Shown here: positions 46,261 through 54,849 of the stretch, in pieces
How positions within the stretch are numbered: the stretch's first letter is position 1
Layout of the letters: each line of letters begins with the position of its first letter
Assembly (NCBI RefSeq): GCF_014279595.1
Contig: NZ_CP047943.1
Location: forward strand, 1,708,422-1,772,421
Source of the DNA: Synechococcus sp. RS9909
Lineage (GTDB): Bacteria; Cyanobacteriota; Cyanobacteriia; PCC-6307; Cyanobiaceae
Direction of reading: 5' to 3'
DNA length: 64,000 bases
Made by a program: the position numbers and the translations under genes
Notes under the pieces: model-generated
Seen by the model: the letters and a program-made list of their open reading frames with translations, nothing else
Databases searched by the model: none
What the model was told of the DNA's origin: nothing

Positions 46261-46617
46261 ATGTCCCGTCTCCGCTCTCTGATTTCCGCCTGCTTCGCCC
46301 TGATCCTCGTGTTCGGCCTCGGCATCGCCTCGGCCAATGCAGCCACCGTGGAAGTGAAGCTGGGCAGTGATTCCGGCATGCTCGCCTTCGAACCCAGCAC
46401 CGTCACGATCAAAGCCGGTGACACCGTCAAGTTCGTGAACAACAAGATGGCTCCCCACAATGCCGTCTTCGAGGGACATGACGACCTGAGCCACTCCGAT
46501 CTCGCCTTCGCCCCCGGCGAATCCTGGGAAGAAACCTTTACGACCGCCGGCACTTACGACTACTACTGCGAGCCCCATCGTGGTGCTGGCATGGTTGGCA
46601 AAGTCATCGTGGAGTGA
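46261..46617 (+). CDS. petE: Plastocyanin
   Basis: A 118-residue blue copper protein carrying electrons from cytochrome b6f to photosystem I in the thylakoid lumen. A signal peptide ends near SANA (residue 27). Copper ligands are His66 (APHNAVF), Cys103, His106 and Met111 (CEPHRGAGM). It is followed by a strong terminator and then petJ, whose product does the same job under low copper. Confidence 0.98.
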   Translation: MSRLRSLISACFALILVFGLGIASANAATVEVKLGSDSGMLAFEPSTVTIKAGDTVKFVNNKMAPHNAVFEGHDDLSHSDLAFAPGESWEETFTTAGTYDYYCEPHRGAGMVGKVIVE

Positions 46618-46647
46618 TCGGCCAGCCGATCCGTTCAAAGTTCCAGA

Positions 46648-46687
46648 CCCGGTGGTGATGATCGAATCACCACCGGGCTTTTTTTTG
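46648..46687 (+). terminator. Strong intrinsic terminator between petE and petJ
   Basis: The perfect 12-bp stem cccggtggtgat (46648-46659) / atcaccaccggg (46666-46677) encloses a six-base loop and is followed by a C and eight T. It lies 30 bp after the petE stop. It should end petE mRNA, so petJ must have its own promoter or rely on read-through. Confidence 0.96.
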
Positions 46688-46705
46688 GCGAGGGTCTGGA
46701 TAGGG

Positions 46706-47107
46706 TTGGTTCAGCCGCGACGCAACGCCTTGCCCCTGCCCGGCCTGACTCTTGCTGTGCTGCTGTTCCTGTGTTGGAGCTTGCTAGGCGGCAGCCCAGC
46801 CCAGGCCCTCAGGCCGACAGACCCGGTGCCGGCCAATCTCGAGAACGGCAGTCAGGTCTTCTCAGCCCAGTGCGCCGCCTGCCACATGGGCGGCGGCAAC
46901 GTGATTCGGGCCAGCCGCACCCTGTGCCAGAGCGACCTGCAAGCCCACCTTGCGGCTTACCGCAGCGATCACCTCGAAGCGATCGAAGACCAGGTCGAAC
47001 ACGGCAAAAATGCGATGCCGGCCTTTGCCAGCAAGCTGAGTGAGCGAGACATCGCGGACGTGGCGGCCTTCGTGGAGGAGCAAGCGGAGCGGGGCTGGGG
47101 CCGATGA
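46706..47107 (+). CDS. petJ: Cytochrome c6
   Basis: A 133-residue lumenal c-type cytochrome, the alternative to plastocyanin as donor to photosystem I. A signal peptide ends near AQA (residues 32-34). Haem attaches at Cys56 and Cys59 with His60 as ligand (CAACH), and Met104 (NAMPAF) is the sixth ligand. The start is inferred as the TTG at 46706, just after the petE terminator; another TTG at 46730 is possible, and no ATG fits. The stop overlaps the Nif11 gene start (ATGA). Confidence 0.92.
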   Translation: MVQPRRNALPLPGLTLAVLLFLCWSLLGGSPAQALRPTDPVPANLENGSQVFSAQCAACHMGGGNVIRASRTLCQSDLQAHLAAYRSDHLEAIEDQVEHGKNAMPAFASKLSERDIADVAAFVEEQAERGWGR

Positions 47108-47331
47108 GTCGTGAGTCGCTGCGAGAGTTTGTTCATGCCGTGGAGCACAGCGCCGCGCTGCGGCGCGACTGCCATCAGGTTCAGGATGCGGAGGGGTTGA
47201 TCGCCCTGGCCCTGCGCTACGGCTTCGCGATCAATCACCAAGACCTTGAGGACGATGCCCGCTGCGAGGCGATCGACGCATGGTTCGCCACCAGCAGGAT
47301 TCAGCGGAAGCGAGCCAACACCGCCAGGTAG
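47104..47331 (+). CDS. Stand-alone Nif11-domain small protein
   Basis: A 75-residue protein matching the Nif11-like pattern: SLREFVHAVEHSAALRRDC, then DAEGLIALALRYGFAINHQDL. In other systems Nif11 domains serve as leader peptides of ribosomal natural products. Here no GG cleavage motif, Ser/Thr/Cys-rich core or maturation enzyme is visible, so it is probably not a precursor. The ATG overlaps the petJ stop by four bases, which suggests coupled expression. The last 31 bp overlap a convergent gene. Confidence 0.72.
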   Translation: MSRESLREFVHAVEHSAALRRDCHQVQDAEGLIALALRYGFAINHQDLEDDARCEAIDAWFATSRIQRKRANTAR

Positions 47332-47507
47332 AGCGCTTCATCCACCTCCCTGATGTCGTATTCCGTCGGCATGGCGCCATGGTGATGTTCGTGCACCACC
47401 ATCCAGCACATGCGCTCCGGGTCCTGGGGTGAGGAGCCATAACGCTCCCTGACCTGCTCCACCAGCGCCGACACCACAGCAGGATCCACCGCATCCGTCT
47501 CAGCCAT
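47301..47507 (-). CDS. Small conserved-hypothetical protein
   Basis: A 68-residue soluble protein (MAETDAVDPAVVSALVEQVR at the start, MVVHEHHHGAMP in the middle, VDEALYLAVLARFR at the end). The HEHHH cluster could bind metal, but this is speculative. It has no recognised domain. It is convergent with the Nif11 gene, overlapping by 31 bp, and divergent from clpB with 154 bp between starts. Confidence 0.6.
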   Translation of the reverse strand: MAETDAVDPAVVSALVEQVRERYGSSPQDPERMCWMVVHEHHHGAMPTEYDIREVDEALYLAVLARFR

Positions 47508-47661
47508 GGCTGCTCCCCTGCCTCCCTGAAGATTCGGCTGACCCTACCGAGCGAGACCGGTTAGCCGCAGGCTGTCGCAGAGACCGAACGGAATGGATTC
47601 GGTTCTCCGCTCCCCAGGGCACCTCGCCGTTCATACGGTTTGGTGAGCACAACACAGATCC

Positions 47662-50259
47662 ATGCAACCCACGGCCGAACAGTTCACCGAAAAGGCCTGG
47701 GCCGCGATCCTGTCGGCCCAGCAGCTGGCCCAGAGCCGGCGCCATCAGCAACTGGAAACCGAACACCTACTGCTTGCGCTGCTGGAGCAGAACGGGCTGG
47801 CCTCGCGCATCCTCGAGAAGGCCGGTGTCTCACCTCCAGCGCTCACCAGCGCAGTGGACACCCACCTGAATCAACAAGCGGCGCTGCAAAGTCCACCCGA
47901 ATCGGTGTATCTCGGCAAAGGCCTGAGCGATCTATTCGACCGGGCCGACGGGCTCAAGCAGACCTACGGCGACAGCTATCTCTCCATCGAGCATCTCCTG
48001 CTGGCCCTGGCCGAGGATCCACGCTGCGGCAAACGGCTCCTCAGCCAGGCCGGGGTGGATGCTCAAGGTCTGAAAACCGCCGTTGACGCTGTGCGCGGCA
48101 GCCAGAAAGTGACCGATCAGAACCCCGAAGGCACCTACGAATCTCTGGAAAAATATGGTCGGGATCTCACGGCTGCAGCCCGCGATGGCAAGCTTGATCC
48201 GGTGATCGGCCGGGATGAGGAAATCCGGCGCACGATCCAGATCCTCAGCCGCCGCACCAAGAACAATCCGGTGCTGATCGGCGAACCCGGCGTGGGGAAA
48301 ACGGCGATCGTGGAAGGGCTCGCTCAGCGGATCGTCAATGGCGATGTGCCCCAGGCCCTGCAGAACCGCCAGCTCATCGCCCTCGACATGGGCGCCCTGA
48401 TCGCCGGTGCCAAATATCGCGGTGAGTTCGAAGAGCGACTCAAGGCCGTGCTCAAGGAGGTGACCGCCTCTGAAGGGCGGATCGTGCTGTTCATCGACGA
48501 AATCCACACCGTGGTGGGCGCCGGTGCCACCGGTGGCGCCATGGATGCGAGCAACCTGCTCAAGCCTATGCTCGCCCGCGGTGAACTGCGCTGCATCGGT
48601 GCCACCACCCTGGATGAGCATCGCCAGCACATCGAAAAGGATCCCGCCCTCGAGCGGCGCTTCCAGCAGGTGCTGGTGGATCAACCCACGGTGGAAGACA
48701 CGATCTCGATTCTGCGCGGTCTCAAGGAGCGCTATGAGGTGCACCACGGCGTGCGCATCGCCGACAGCGCCCTGGTGGCCGCCGCCGTTCTCAGCAGCCG
48801 CTACATCGCCGATCGTTTCCTCCCCGACAAGGCGATCGATCTGGTGGATGAATCCGCCGCCCGCCTGAAGATGGAGATCACCTCCAAACCGGAGGAGATC
48901 GACGAGATCGATCGCAAAATCCTGCAGTTGGAGATGGAAAAACTCTCCCTGGGCCGCGAGTCGGATGCAGCCAGCCAGGAACGGCTGGAGCGCCTGGAGC
49001 GGGAACTCGCCGAACTGGCTGAACAACAGAGCAGCCTCAATGCCCAGTGGCAGCAGGAGAAAGGGGCCATCGATGAACTCTCGGCCCTCAAGGAGGAGAT
49101 CGAGAAAGTGCAGCTGCAGGTGGAGCAAGCGAAGCGGAATTACGACCTCAACAAGGCCGCCGAGCTGGAATACGGCACCCTGGCCACCCTGCAGAAGCAG
49201 TTAAGTGCCAAGGAGGCGGCCCTCGCCGGCGACGATGGCGGCAGCAACGGTGAGAAATCGCTGTTGCGGGAGGAAGTCACCGAAGACGACATCGCCGAGG
49301 TGATCGCCAAGTGGACCGGCATCCCCGTGGCGAAGCTGGTGCAGAGTGAGATGGAGAAACTGCTCGGTCTCGAAGACCAGCTGCACGAACGGGTCGTTGG
49401 CCAACAGCAGGCCGTGACGGCCGTCGCCGATGCGATCCAGCGCTCCCGCGCCGGCCTCAGCGACCCGCATCGGCCGATCGCCAGCTTCCTCTTCCTCGGC
49501 CCCACCGGCGTCGGCAAAACCGAACTCTCCAAGGCGCTGGCCGCCCAGCTGTTCGACAGCGAAGACGCCATGGTGCGCATCGACATGTCGGAGTACATGG
49601 AGAAGCACAGCGTCAGCCGCCTGATCGGGGCGCCTCCGGGTTATGTCGGCTACGAAGCCGGTGGCCAGCTCACCGAAGCCGTGCGACGACGCCCCTATGC
49701 GGTGATCCTGTTCGACGAGGTGGAGAAGGCGCACCCCGACGTGTTCAACGTGATGCTCCAGATCCTCGATGACGGGCGCGTCACCGATGGTCAGGGCCGC
49801 ACCGTGGATTTCACCAACGCGGTGCTCATCCTCACCAGCAACATCGGCAGCCAGTCGATCCTTGATCTCGGCGGTGATGACAGCCAGCACAGCGAGATGG
49901 AGCGGCGCGTGAATGACGCCCTCAGGGCCCACTTCCGGCCCGAGTTCCTCAACCGGCTCGATGAAACGATCATCTTCCACAGCCTGCGCCGCGAGGAGCT
50001 GCACCGGATCGTGAACCTCCAGGTGGAGCGACTGCGGCAGCGCCTCAGCGATCGGAAACTCGGCCTCAGCATCAGCGCTGGGGCCACCGACTGGCTCGCC
50101 AATGCCGGCTACGACCCGGTGTATGGCGCTCGGCCCCTGAAGCGGGCGATCCAGCGTGAACTGGAAACACCGATCGCCAAGGCAATCCTGGCCGGACGCT
50201 TCAGCGATGGCACCACGGTGCAGGTAGAGGTGGATCAGGAGCGGCTGGTGCTGCGCTGA
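47662..50259 (+). CDS. clpB: ClpB/Hsp104-type AAA+ disaggregase
   Basis: An 865-residue class I Clp chaperone that rescues aggregated proteins with DnaK. It has an N-terminal substrate domain (about 1-145), a first AAA+ domain with Walker A GEPGVGKT near residue 207, the ClpB-specific coiled-coil middle domain (about 410-530), and a second AAA+ domain with Walker A GPTGVGKT near residue 613. The length fits ClpB. No CIRCE element is visible in the 154-bp upstream gap. It overlaps a convergent PTPS-like gene by 25 bp. Confidence 0.97.
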   Translation: MQPTAEQFTEKAWAAILSAQQLAQSRRHQQLETEHLLLALLEQNGLASRILEKAGVSPPALTSAVDTHLNQQAALQSPPESVYLGKGLSDLFDRADGLKQTYGDSYLSIEHLLLALAEDPRCGKRLLSQAGVDAQGLKTAVDAVRGSQKVTDQNPEGTYESLEKYGRDLTAAARDGKLDPVIGRDEEIRRTIQILSRRTKNNPVLIGEPGVGKTAIVEGLAQRIVNGDVPQALQNRQLIALDMGALIAGAKYRGEFEERLKAVLKEVTASEGRIVLFIDEIHTVVGAGATGGAMDASNLLKPMLARGELRCIGATTLDEHRQHIEKDPALERRFQQVLVDQPTVEDTISILRGLKERYEVHHGVRIADSALVAAAVLSSRYIADRFLPDKAIDLVDESAARLKMEITSKPEEIDEIDRKILQLEMEKLSLGRESDAASQERLERLERELAELAEQQSSLNAQWQQEKGAIDELSALKEEIEKVQLQVEQAKRNYDLNKAAELEYGTLATLQKQLSAKEAALAGDDGGSNGEKSLLREEVTEDDIAEVIAKWTGIPVAKLVQSEMEKLLGLEDQLHERVVGQQQAVTAVADAIQRSRAGLSDPHRPIASFLFLGPTGVGKTELSKALAAQLFDSEDAMVRIDMSEYMEKHSVSRLIGAPPGYVGYEAGGQLTEAVRRRPYAVILFDEVEKAHPDVFNVMLQILDDGRVTDGQGRTVDFTNAVLILTSNIGSQSILDLGGDDSQHSEMERRVNDALRAHFRPEFLNRLDETIIFHSLRREELHRIVNLQVERLRQRLSDRKLGLSISAGATDWLANAGYDPVYGARPLKRAIQRELETPIAKAILAGRFSDGTTVQVEVDQERLVLR

Positions 50260-50732
50260 GCACCGCTGGCGAACCACTCCGGTTGCGCCTCATAACAGGC
50301 GGCATTGGCCCGGTTCTCCCGGGCCTCCACCTTCCAGCAGCAGGTGCGACCGCCATCCCGGTCCTGCAGCAGCTCATTCGCCCAGCCCCAGAGCAGTTCA
50401 GCGCTGGCCTCCATCCCCACATTGCGCATCACGCGCAGGTTCAGGGCTCCCTGATCGTGAAGGCGTTGCCAATCAGTCAGCAGTGGATCATCCGCATTCA
50501 CCAGAAAGGTGTGATCAAACTGATCGCGCAGACGCGCTTCCAAGGAGCGAAGACTGGAGAAATCCACCACAAAGCCATAGGCATCCAGCTCGCTGGCCGC
50601 GAACCAAAACGTGAAACTTCGGCTGTAGCCGTGCACGAAATGGCAGTGGCCCGGATGACGCCACTGGCGATGGCAGCAGGGATAGCCCTCGAAATGCTTG
50701 CTGCAGGTATAACCGGCGGGAGGTAACGACAT
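50235..50732 (-). CDS. 6-pyruvoyl-tetrahydropterin/6-carboxytetrahydropterin synthase-like protein (QueD-related)
   Basis: A 165-residue protein of the PTPS/QueD fold. It has [20 protein letters not shown] with Cys30, [15 protein letters not shown] and the acidic residue in [14 protein letters not shown]. In classical members the zinc site ends HGHNY; here it reads HGYSR, so the third histidine is Tyr36 and the site may use other nearby histidines (His26, 29 or 31). The role in queuosine or pterin synthesis is therefore tentative. The start is at 50732, with an alternative at 50744. It overlaps clpB by 25 bp. Confidence 0.75.
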   Translation of the reverse strand: MSLPPAGYTCSKHFEGYPCCHRQWRHPGHCHFVHGYSRSFTFWFAASELDAYGFVVDFSSLRSLEARLRDQFDHTFLVNADDPLLTDWQRLHDQGALNLRVMRNVGMEASAELLWGWANELLQDRDGGRTCCWKVEARENRANAACYEAQPEWFASGAQRSTSRS

Positions 50733-50813
50733 CGGAGACGGCATCACAACGGGACAGGGCGCACGCTGCGGGAGGATCGTCCTGTCTACATCTGCATCAC
50801 TCTGGCCGATCCG

Positions 50814-51527
50814 ATGCCGCCCCTGCCCCCATCCTTCATCGACCAGCTCCGCTTCAACGCAGCCGGCCTGATCCCTGCCATCGCCCAGGACTGGTTGGAC
50901 GGGGCTGTGCTGATGCAGGCCTGGATGAACAGGGAGGCGCTGGAGCGCAGCCTCGCCAGCGGCGAGGTGCATTATTGGAGCCGCTCCCGCCAGGAGCTGT
51001 GGCACAAGGGCGCCACCAGCGGGCATCGTCAGACCCTGCGGGGGATCCGCTACGACTGCGACGCTGATGTGTTGCTGCTCACGATTGAGCAGGTCGGCGA
51101 TGTGGCGTGCCACACGGGCGCCCGCAGTTGCTTCTACGACGACGGCCCGCTGCCCAGTGCCGGAGGCGCCGACGCCGCGCCCCCCCCCGCGGATGTGTGC
51201 ACCGAGCTGATGCGGGTGATCGAAGGCCGGCGTGATCACCCCGAAGCCGGGAGCTACACCAACACATTGCTCGAGGGTGGCGACAACCGCATCCTCAAGA
51301 AAATCGGCGAAGAGAGCGCCGAATTCGTGATGGCCTGCAAAGACGACAACGGCGCCGAGATCGCTGGCGAAGCCGCCGACCTGATCTTCCATCTGCAGGT
51401 GGCCCTCGCCCACCACGGCGTCAGCTGGCGCCAGGTGCAGCAGGTGCTGGCTGATCGTCGCGGCGCCCCCCGGCGGGACGCGGCAGGCCAAAGCGAGTCG
51501 GCTGCTGATGCAACCACTGCAGGGTGA
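50814..51527 (+). CDS. hisI: Bifunctional phosphoribosyl-AMP cyclohydrolase / phosphoribosyl-ATP pyrophosphatase
   Basis: A 237-residue HisIE fusion catalysing the second and third steps of histidine synthesis. The cyclohydrolase domain (about 10-115) has TSGHRQTLRGIRYDCDAD and VACHTGARSCFY with its metal cysteines. The pyrophosphatase domain (about 125-215) has KKIGEESAEFVMA with acidic metal ligands. Conserved sequence ends at QVLADRR; the remaining roughly 28 residues are Ala/Gly-rich and are encoded opposite a metalloprotease gene (107-bp overlap). Confidence 0.95.
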   Translation: MPPLPPSFIDQLRFNAAGLIPAIAQDWLDGAVLMQAWMNREALERSLASGEVHYWSRSRQELWHKGATSGHRQTLRGIRYDCDADVLLLTIEQVGDVACHTGARSCFYDDGPLPSAGGADAAPPPADVCTELMRVIEGRRDHPEAGSYTNTLLEGGDNRILKKIGEESAEFVMACKDDNGAEIAGEAADLIFHLQVALAHHGVSWRQVQQVLADRRGAPRRDAAGQSESAADATTAG

Positions 51528-52101
51528 GGCGGTCTCGCTCGCTCAACTGCAACAGGGGCTCTCGCCCCTGATGAACCGCCATCACATCACCCGCATCGGA
51601 GCTGTGGCCCCAGAGCCCGAAGGCATGGCCCAGTTCATGCAGGGCCGTGGCCTGGAGCACGGGACCGCGCAACTCCGGAGACACGAGCACGGTGACCTGC
51701 GGCTCAAGGCGCCAGCGATCCAACCGTTGCACCTCCACCACCTTGAGCAGACTGCGGCCATTGCTGGCCCGCCACCCCGCCGCAAGTTGACGCAAGGGCG
51801 GCCGGCGGCGCTCGAGGCGCACCTGGGCTCGATCGGGATCATCCACACGGACAATCGGCACGACCTCTCCCCAGGTGGCCAGAGCCGCACCGACTGCCTG
51901 AAGCCAACGCGTCTCCCAGCGATCGGGCCTGACGCCGCGGGCCGGCTCCAACCAGACACACCAGCGGGGGAGGACGGGAGGTCCCTTCACCGTGCTGGCC
52001 AGGGCGTCGCCGTAGCCCGGAGCACCTCGACGCTCCGGTGGCTGAACGGCCAAAGCAAGACCTCGCACCTCCTGGGCCGGAGGGCATGGATCGGCAATCA
52101 C
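51421..52101 (-). CDS. Metzincin-type zinc metalloprotease (matrixin-like)
   Basis: A 226-residue protein starting at a GTG that overlaps the DUF2214 stop (GTGA). The zinc site is HELGHAFGLWGH, fitting HExxHxxGxxH with His155, His159, His165 and catalytic Glu156. The Met-turn is GDVMAV (Met174), as in matrixins and other metzincins. No signal peptide is apparent from this start. If the start is right, the protease is cytoplasmic, which is uncommon for metzincins. Its last roughly 35 residues are antisense to the hisI 3' end. Confidence 0.78.
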   Translation of the reverse strand: MIADPCPPAQEVRGLALAVQPPERRGAPGYGDALASTVKGPPVLPRWCVWLEPARGVRPDRWETRWLQAVGAALATWGEVVPIVRVDDPDRAQVRLERRRPPLRQLAAGWRASNGRSLLKVVEVQRLDRWRLEPQVTVLVSPELRGPVLQATALHELGHAFGLWGHSSDAGDVMAVHQGREPLLQLSERDRLTLQWLHQQPTRFGLPRPAGGRRDDQPAPAAPGAS

Positions 52102-52589
52102 GCCGCCGGCAGCCCCACCCCGCGGGCCATCAGCGTGGCCAGGAGGGGAACGAAGGCGAATCCCACCAGCTCCACGTTGATGATCCAGCCCAGACGCGTG
52201 GCCAGGGCGTCGCTGACCTTCGGCAGCTCCCCCTTGCGCAGGGGGATGGCCCAGAGGATGTAGGTGATGGTGGGGTAGAGCGACAGGGCACCAACCGAGA
52301 GATAGAGCCCCACCTTCCACCAGAACAGGGGATTGCTGGTGTAGAAGGCGCTTCCCTGGCCGAAGTAGAGCACCCGGAGAATGCCGCTCACGAGCAGGGC
52401 CAGGGCTGCCAGGCCGTAAATGATGTCGGTGATCACCATTGCGGTGGCGGCACGCCGATCGGGATCAGGACGGAGCAGGCGTCGCTCGACCACGAGGGCG
52501 GCGAAGCAGAGCATGAAGCTCAGGTAATGCACATACGCCACGCCGGCGCTTTTGGCGACCGCGGGGGTCAACAGGGTGGCCAGAGGCAT
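52098..52589 (-). CDS. DUF2214 family membrane protein
   Basis: A 163-residue protein with four hydrophobic helices, matching DUF2214 (start AKSAGVAYVHYLSFMLCFA; TDIIYGLAALALLVSGILRV; NPLFWWKVGLYLSVGALSLYPT). The conserved His in VHYLSF and the Tyr/Trp-rich helices suggest cofactor or quinone binding, but function is unknown. The stop overlaps the metalloprotease start (GTGA). It is divergent from the sigma-factor gene with a 215-bp AT-rich gap. Confidence 0.85.
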   Translation of the reverse strand: MPLATLLTPAVAKSAGVAYVHYLSFMLCFAALVVERRLLRPDPDRRAATAMVITDIIYGLAALALLVSGILRVLYFGQGSAFYTSNPLFWWKVGLYLSVGALSLYPTITYILWAIPLRKGELPKVSDALATRLGWIINVELVGFAFVPLLATLMARGVGLPAA

Positions 52590-52804
52590 GGGAGCAGATC
52601 AGAGGCGCTGAGGGTAGCGAGGGCGCGGGGTTGTCGCGGTCACACCACGCAGGAGCGCCAACAGGAAAACAAAAGCAAACCTGAATAATGCAGCAATCTG
52701 GAACTTCGTACAAAGTATAAATTCCGCAGTCTTTCTTACACTCGCAAAGACAAAAGGTTTTCGTTCTAGGTTCAAAAAAGACAAGCGTCAACCCGGAGTC
52801 AGCA
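52590..52804 (+). promoter_or_regulatory. AT-rich divergent promoter region upstream of sigma-factor gene
   Basis: A 215-bp gap whose right 140 bp is far more AT-rich than any neighbour. A near-palindrome acttcgtacaaagt (52703-52716, one mismatched pair) overlaps a possible -10-like TATAAA (52716-52721), followed by A/T-rich sequence up to the ATG at 52805. The match to a sigma-70 promoter is only moderate; a -35 was not convincing. The palindrome may be a binding site. Confidence 0.4.
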
Positions 52805-53731
52805 ATGGTGAGTTCCCTCAGTGCCTTTCTCGGCGAAATCGGTCGCCATCAACTGCTCACTCCGGAGCAGGAACTCACCATGGGCCGCAAGGTGCAGGCG
52901 ATGGTGGCGATCACCGACCGCTGCATGCTTGCGGGAGGAGAAGGCCCGGCCTGCGACTACAGCGAGGATGAAAAACGCGTGATCAAGCGCGGCGAGAAAG
53001 CAAAAAATCAGATGATCACCGCCAATCTAAGGCTGGTGGTGAATCTGGCCAAGCGCTATCAGGGCAAGGGCCTCGATCTGCTCGATCTGATCCAGGAAGG
53101 AACGCTCGGCCTCACCCGAGCCGTCGAGAAATACGACCCCACCCGTGGCCACCGCTTTTCCACTTATGCCTACTGGTGGATCCGCCAGGGCCTGAACCGA
53201 GCCCTCTCCACCCAGAGCCGCACCATCCGCATTCCCGTGAATGTGAACGAAAAGCTCACCAAACTGCGGGCCGCCAAAGCGCGCTTGATGCAGCAGCATG
53301 GCCAGCCAGCCAACCCGGAACAACTGGCGGAGGCAATGAAAATCCCCCTCAGTGAAGTGGAAGATCTGCTCGCCTGTGAACTCCGTAGCGTCACGGTGAG
53401 TCTGCAGGGAATTGTCAAGTCCAAAGCCGATCCATCTGAGCTGGTGGATGTGCTTCCCAGTGATGAATTGCCGCCGATGGAGCGGGCGGAAATCGCCGAG
53501 CGCACCGCCTCCGCCTGGACGCTGCTGGAGAAGGCCAATCTCACTCCCAAGGAGCGCACGGTGGTGATGCTGCGCTTCGGATTGGATGGCAGTCATGAAT
53601 GGCGAACCCTGGCTGAAGTCGCCCGTCACATGAGCTGCAGCCGTGAATACTGCCGCCAGGTGGTGCAACGGGCTCTGCGCAAGCTGCGCAAGACCGGCAT
53701 CCAGCAGGGCCTCGTGAGCAGCGCAGTCTGA
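52805..53731 (+). CDS. Group 2 (SigB/SigD-like) RNA polymerase sigma-70 factor
   Basis: A 308-residue sigma factor. Region 1.2 is in the first 35 residues. Region 2 includes NLRLVVNLAKRYQGKGLDLL, DLIQEGTLGLTRAVEKYD and STYAYWWIRQ. Region 3 follows, and region 4 carries LTPKERTVVMLRFGLDG and the helix-turn-helix TLAEVARHMSCSREYCRQ. It lacks the large region 1.1 of the primary factor, so it is a non-essential group 2 factor for stress or diel programmes. It is followed by a DUF1232 gene. Confidence 0.95.
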   Translation: MVSSLSAFLGEIGRHQLLTPEQELTMGRKVQAMVAITDRCMLAGGEGPACDYSEDEKRVIKRGEKAKNQMITANLRLVVNLAKRYQGKGLDLLDLIQEGTLGLTRAVEKYDPTRGHRFSTYAYWWIRQGLNRALSTQSRTIRIPVNVNEKLTKLRAAKARLMQQHGQPANPEQLAEAMKIPLSEVEDLLACELRSVTVSLQGIVKSKADPSELVDVLPSDELPPMERAEIAERTASAWTLLEKANLTPKERTVVMLRFGLDGSHEWRTLAEVARHMSCSREYCRQVVQRALRKLRKTGIQQGLVSSAV

Positions 53732-53832
53732 CCAGAGAGCTCCAAGGGGAGGGTTCGGTTCGGGGCGGTTCCCCTCCCTCGCCGGCCACGGGCCTTCGCC
53801 TCAGAGTGAATGGGTTCCATCGCCCTTCCGCC

Positions 53833-54204
53833 ATGGCCAAGGTCCGTTCCGGCAACGACGTCATCGAGGCGGAAGTGATCGACAGCGAGGTGATTGATCA
53901 AGGGCTGCTGCGACGCCTGCTGCGCCGGGCCGGCCGCGCCCTGGCGCGCCCGGCTCTCGAGGCGATGGAACTGGTGCTGGATCCGGGCACACCGCCCCAG
54001 GTGCGACTCACCATGGTCGCGGCCCTCACCTATGTGCTGCTGCCCACCGATCTGATCCCTGATCTGCTGCCGGTGGCTGGCTTCAGTGATGACCTGGTGG
54101 CCCTCACGGCCCTGATCGGTCTGCACCGCAATCACGTCACCGACAGCATCCGCCAGCGAGCCCAACGCAAACTGGATCAATGGTTTCCCAGGGATCGGCC
54201 ATGA
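53833..54204 (+). CDS. DUF1232 (YkvA-like) protein
   Basis: A 123-residue protein with the DUF1232 core YVLLPTDLIPDLLPVAGFSDD followed by LVALTALIGLHRNH. The family has two short hydrophobic helices and is often membrane-associated; no activity is known. The ATG at 53833 is chosen; a frame to 53806 adds an unrelated leader. It overlaps the next gene by four bases (ATGA), so they form a pair. Confidence 0.8.
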   Translation: MAKVRSGNDVIEAEVIDSEVIDQGLLRRLLRRAGRALARPALEAMELVLDPGTPPQVRLTMVAALTYVLLPTDLIPDLLPVAGFSDDLVALTALIGLHRNHVTDSIRQRAQRKLDQWFPRDRP

Positions 54205-54536
54205 CGGGCTGGAACACAACGTTCGAAACGGAGCTGAGCCTCCTGCTCAAAGATTGGCTGAAGCAGCAGGGACGCACCCAGGCCGATCTCCGGCGCAGCC
54301 TCCGTGCCACATCCACACGAATGCCAGCGTTGCTGGAAGTGCTTGAGCGCGACCATCGCCATGGCGGTCTTTCGCGTCTGGCCGGCCGTCTGTGCGCAAT
54401 CGAGGCGGAATGGGCTGCCAACCCCCAGAACAGAGGCACTGGGGTGGAAGGCCTCGACGACCTCAACCCGGAAGCCGATCCCTTCGGCCAGCTGGATCTC
54501 CTCCTGCAGGAGATCCGCGACGATCGTGTCAGCTGA
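54201..54536 (+). CDS. Small conserved-hypothetical protein
   Basis: A 111-residue soluble, helical, acidic protein (MTGWNTTFETELSLLLKDWL at the start; QGRTQADLRRSLRATSTRM; GLDDLNPEADPFGQLDLLLQ near the end). The segment QADLRRSLRATSTRMPALLEVL looks like a helix-turn-helix, which would suit DNA binding, but this is only pattern-level evidence. The start overlaps the stop of the DUF1232 gene. Confidence 0.68.
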   Translation: MTGWNTTFETELSLLLKDWLKQQGRTQADLRRSLRATSTRMPALLEVLERDHRHGGLSRLAGRLCAIEAEWAANPQNRGTGVEGLDDLNPEADPFGQLDLLLQEIRDDRVS

Positions 54537-54553
54537 GGGGGATCAACGGCAGG

Positions 54554-54841
54554 ATGGGCGCAATCGCTCCTTTGCCCGTGTCCGGTTCCCCGACGCTGCT
54601 GGTTTTCCGAGGTCTGATGCTCAGCCTGGTCACCGGCCTACAGCTGTTGGCCCCCACTCCCCTGATGGCCCAGACCGAGGGTTGGCTGCTCGGGCCCAAC
54701 AGCCGCACGGGCAAAGAGAGCACGGTGGTGCCCACCGATTGCGTCGAAGGGCCGGATGGCTCCATCAGCTGCAACACCAAGATCGTGAATCCCCCCGGTG
54801 ATACACCGGCTCGCCCGTACTACGACCCCTTCAGCAACTGA
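54554..54841 (+). CDS. Small exported hypothetical protein
   Basis: A 95-residue protein with a signal-peptide-like N-terminus (hydrophobic about residues 10-35, ending PLMAQ), then a short mature region with two Cys (VPTDCVEGPDGSISC) and the C-terminal motif YYDPFSN. It is probably periplasmic. No function is known. It ends 8 bp before the PsiE gene and may be cotranscribed with it. Confidence 0.6.
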   Translation: MGAIAPLPVSGSPTLLVFRGLMLSLVTGLQLLAPTPLMAQTEGWLLGPNSRTGKESTVVPTDCVEGPDGSISCNTKIVNPPGDTPARPYYDPFSN

Positions 54842-54849
54842 ACCCTTCC

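Noticed and set aside
47104..47331. Lanthipeptide or other ribosomal natural-product precursor
   Set aside because: The Nif11 region has no GG cleavage site or modifiable core, and no LanM, radical-SAM or exporter gene lies in the window.
52599..52784. 61-codon minus-strand frame in the AT-rich gap before the sigma-factor gene
   Set aside because: It falls in promoter-like sequence, has low-complexity hydrophobic composition and no ribosome site.
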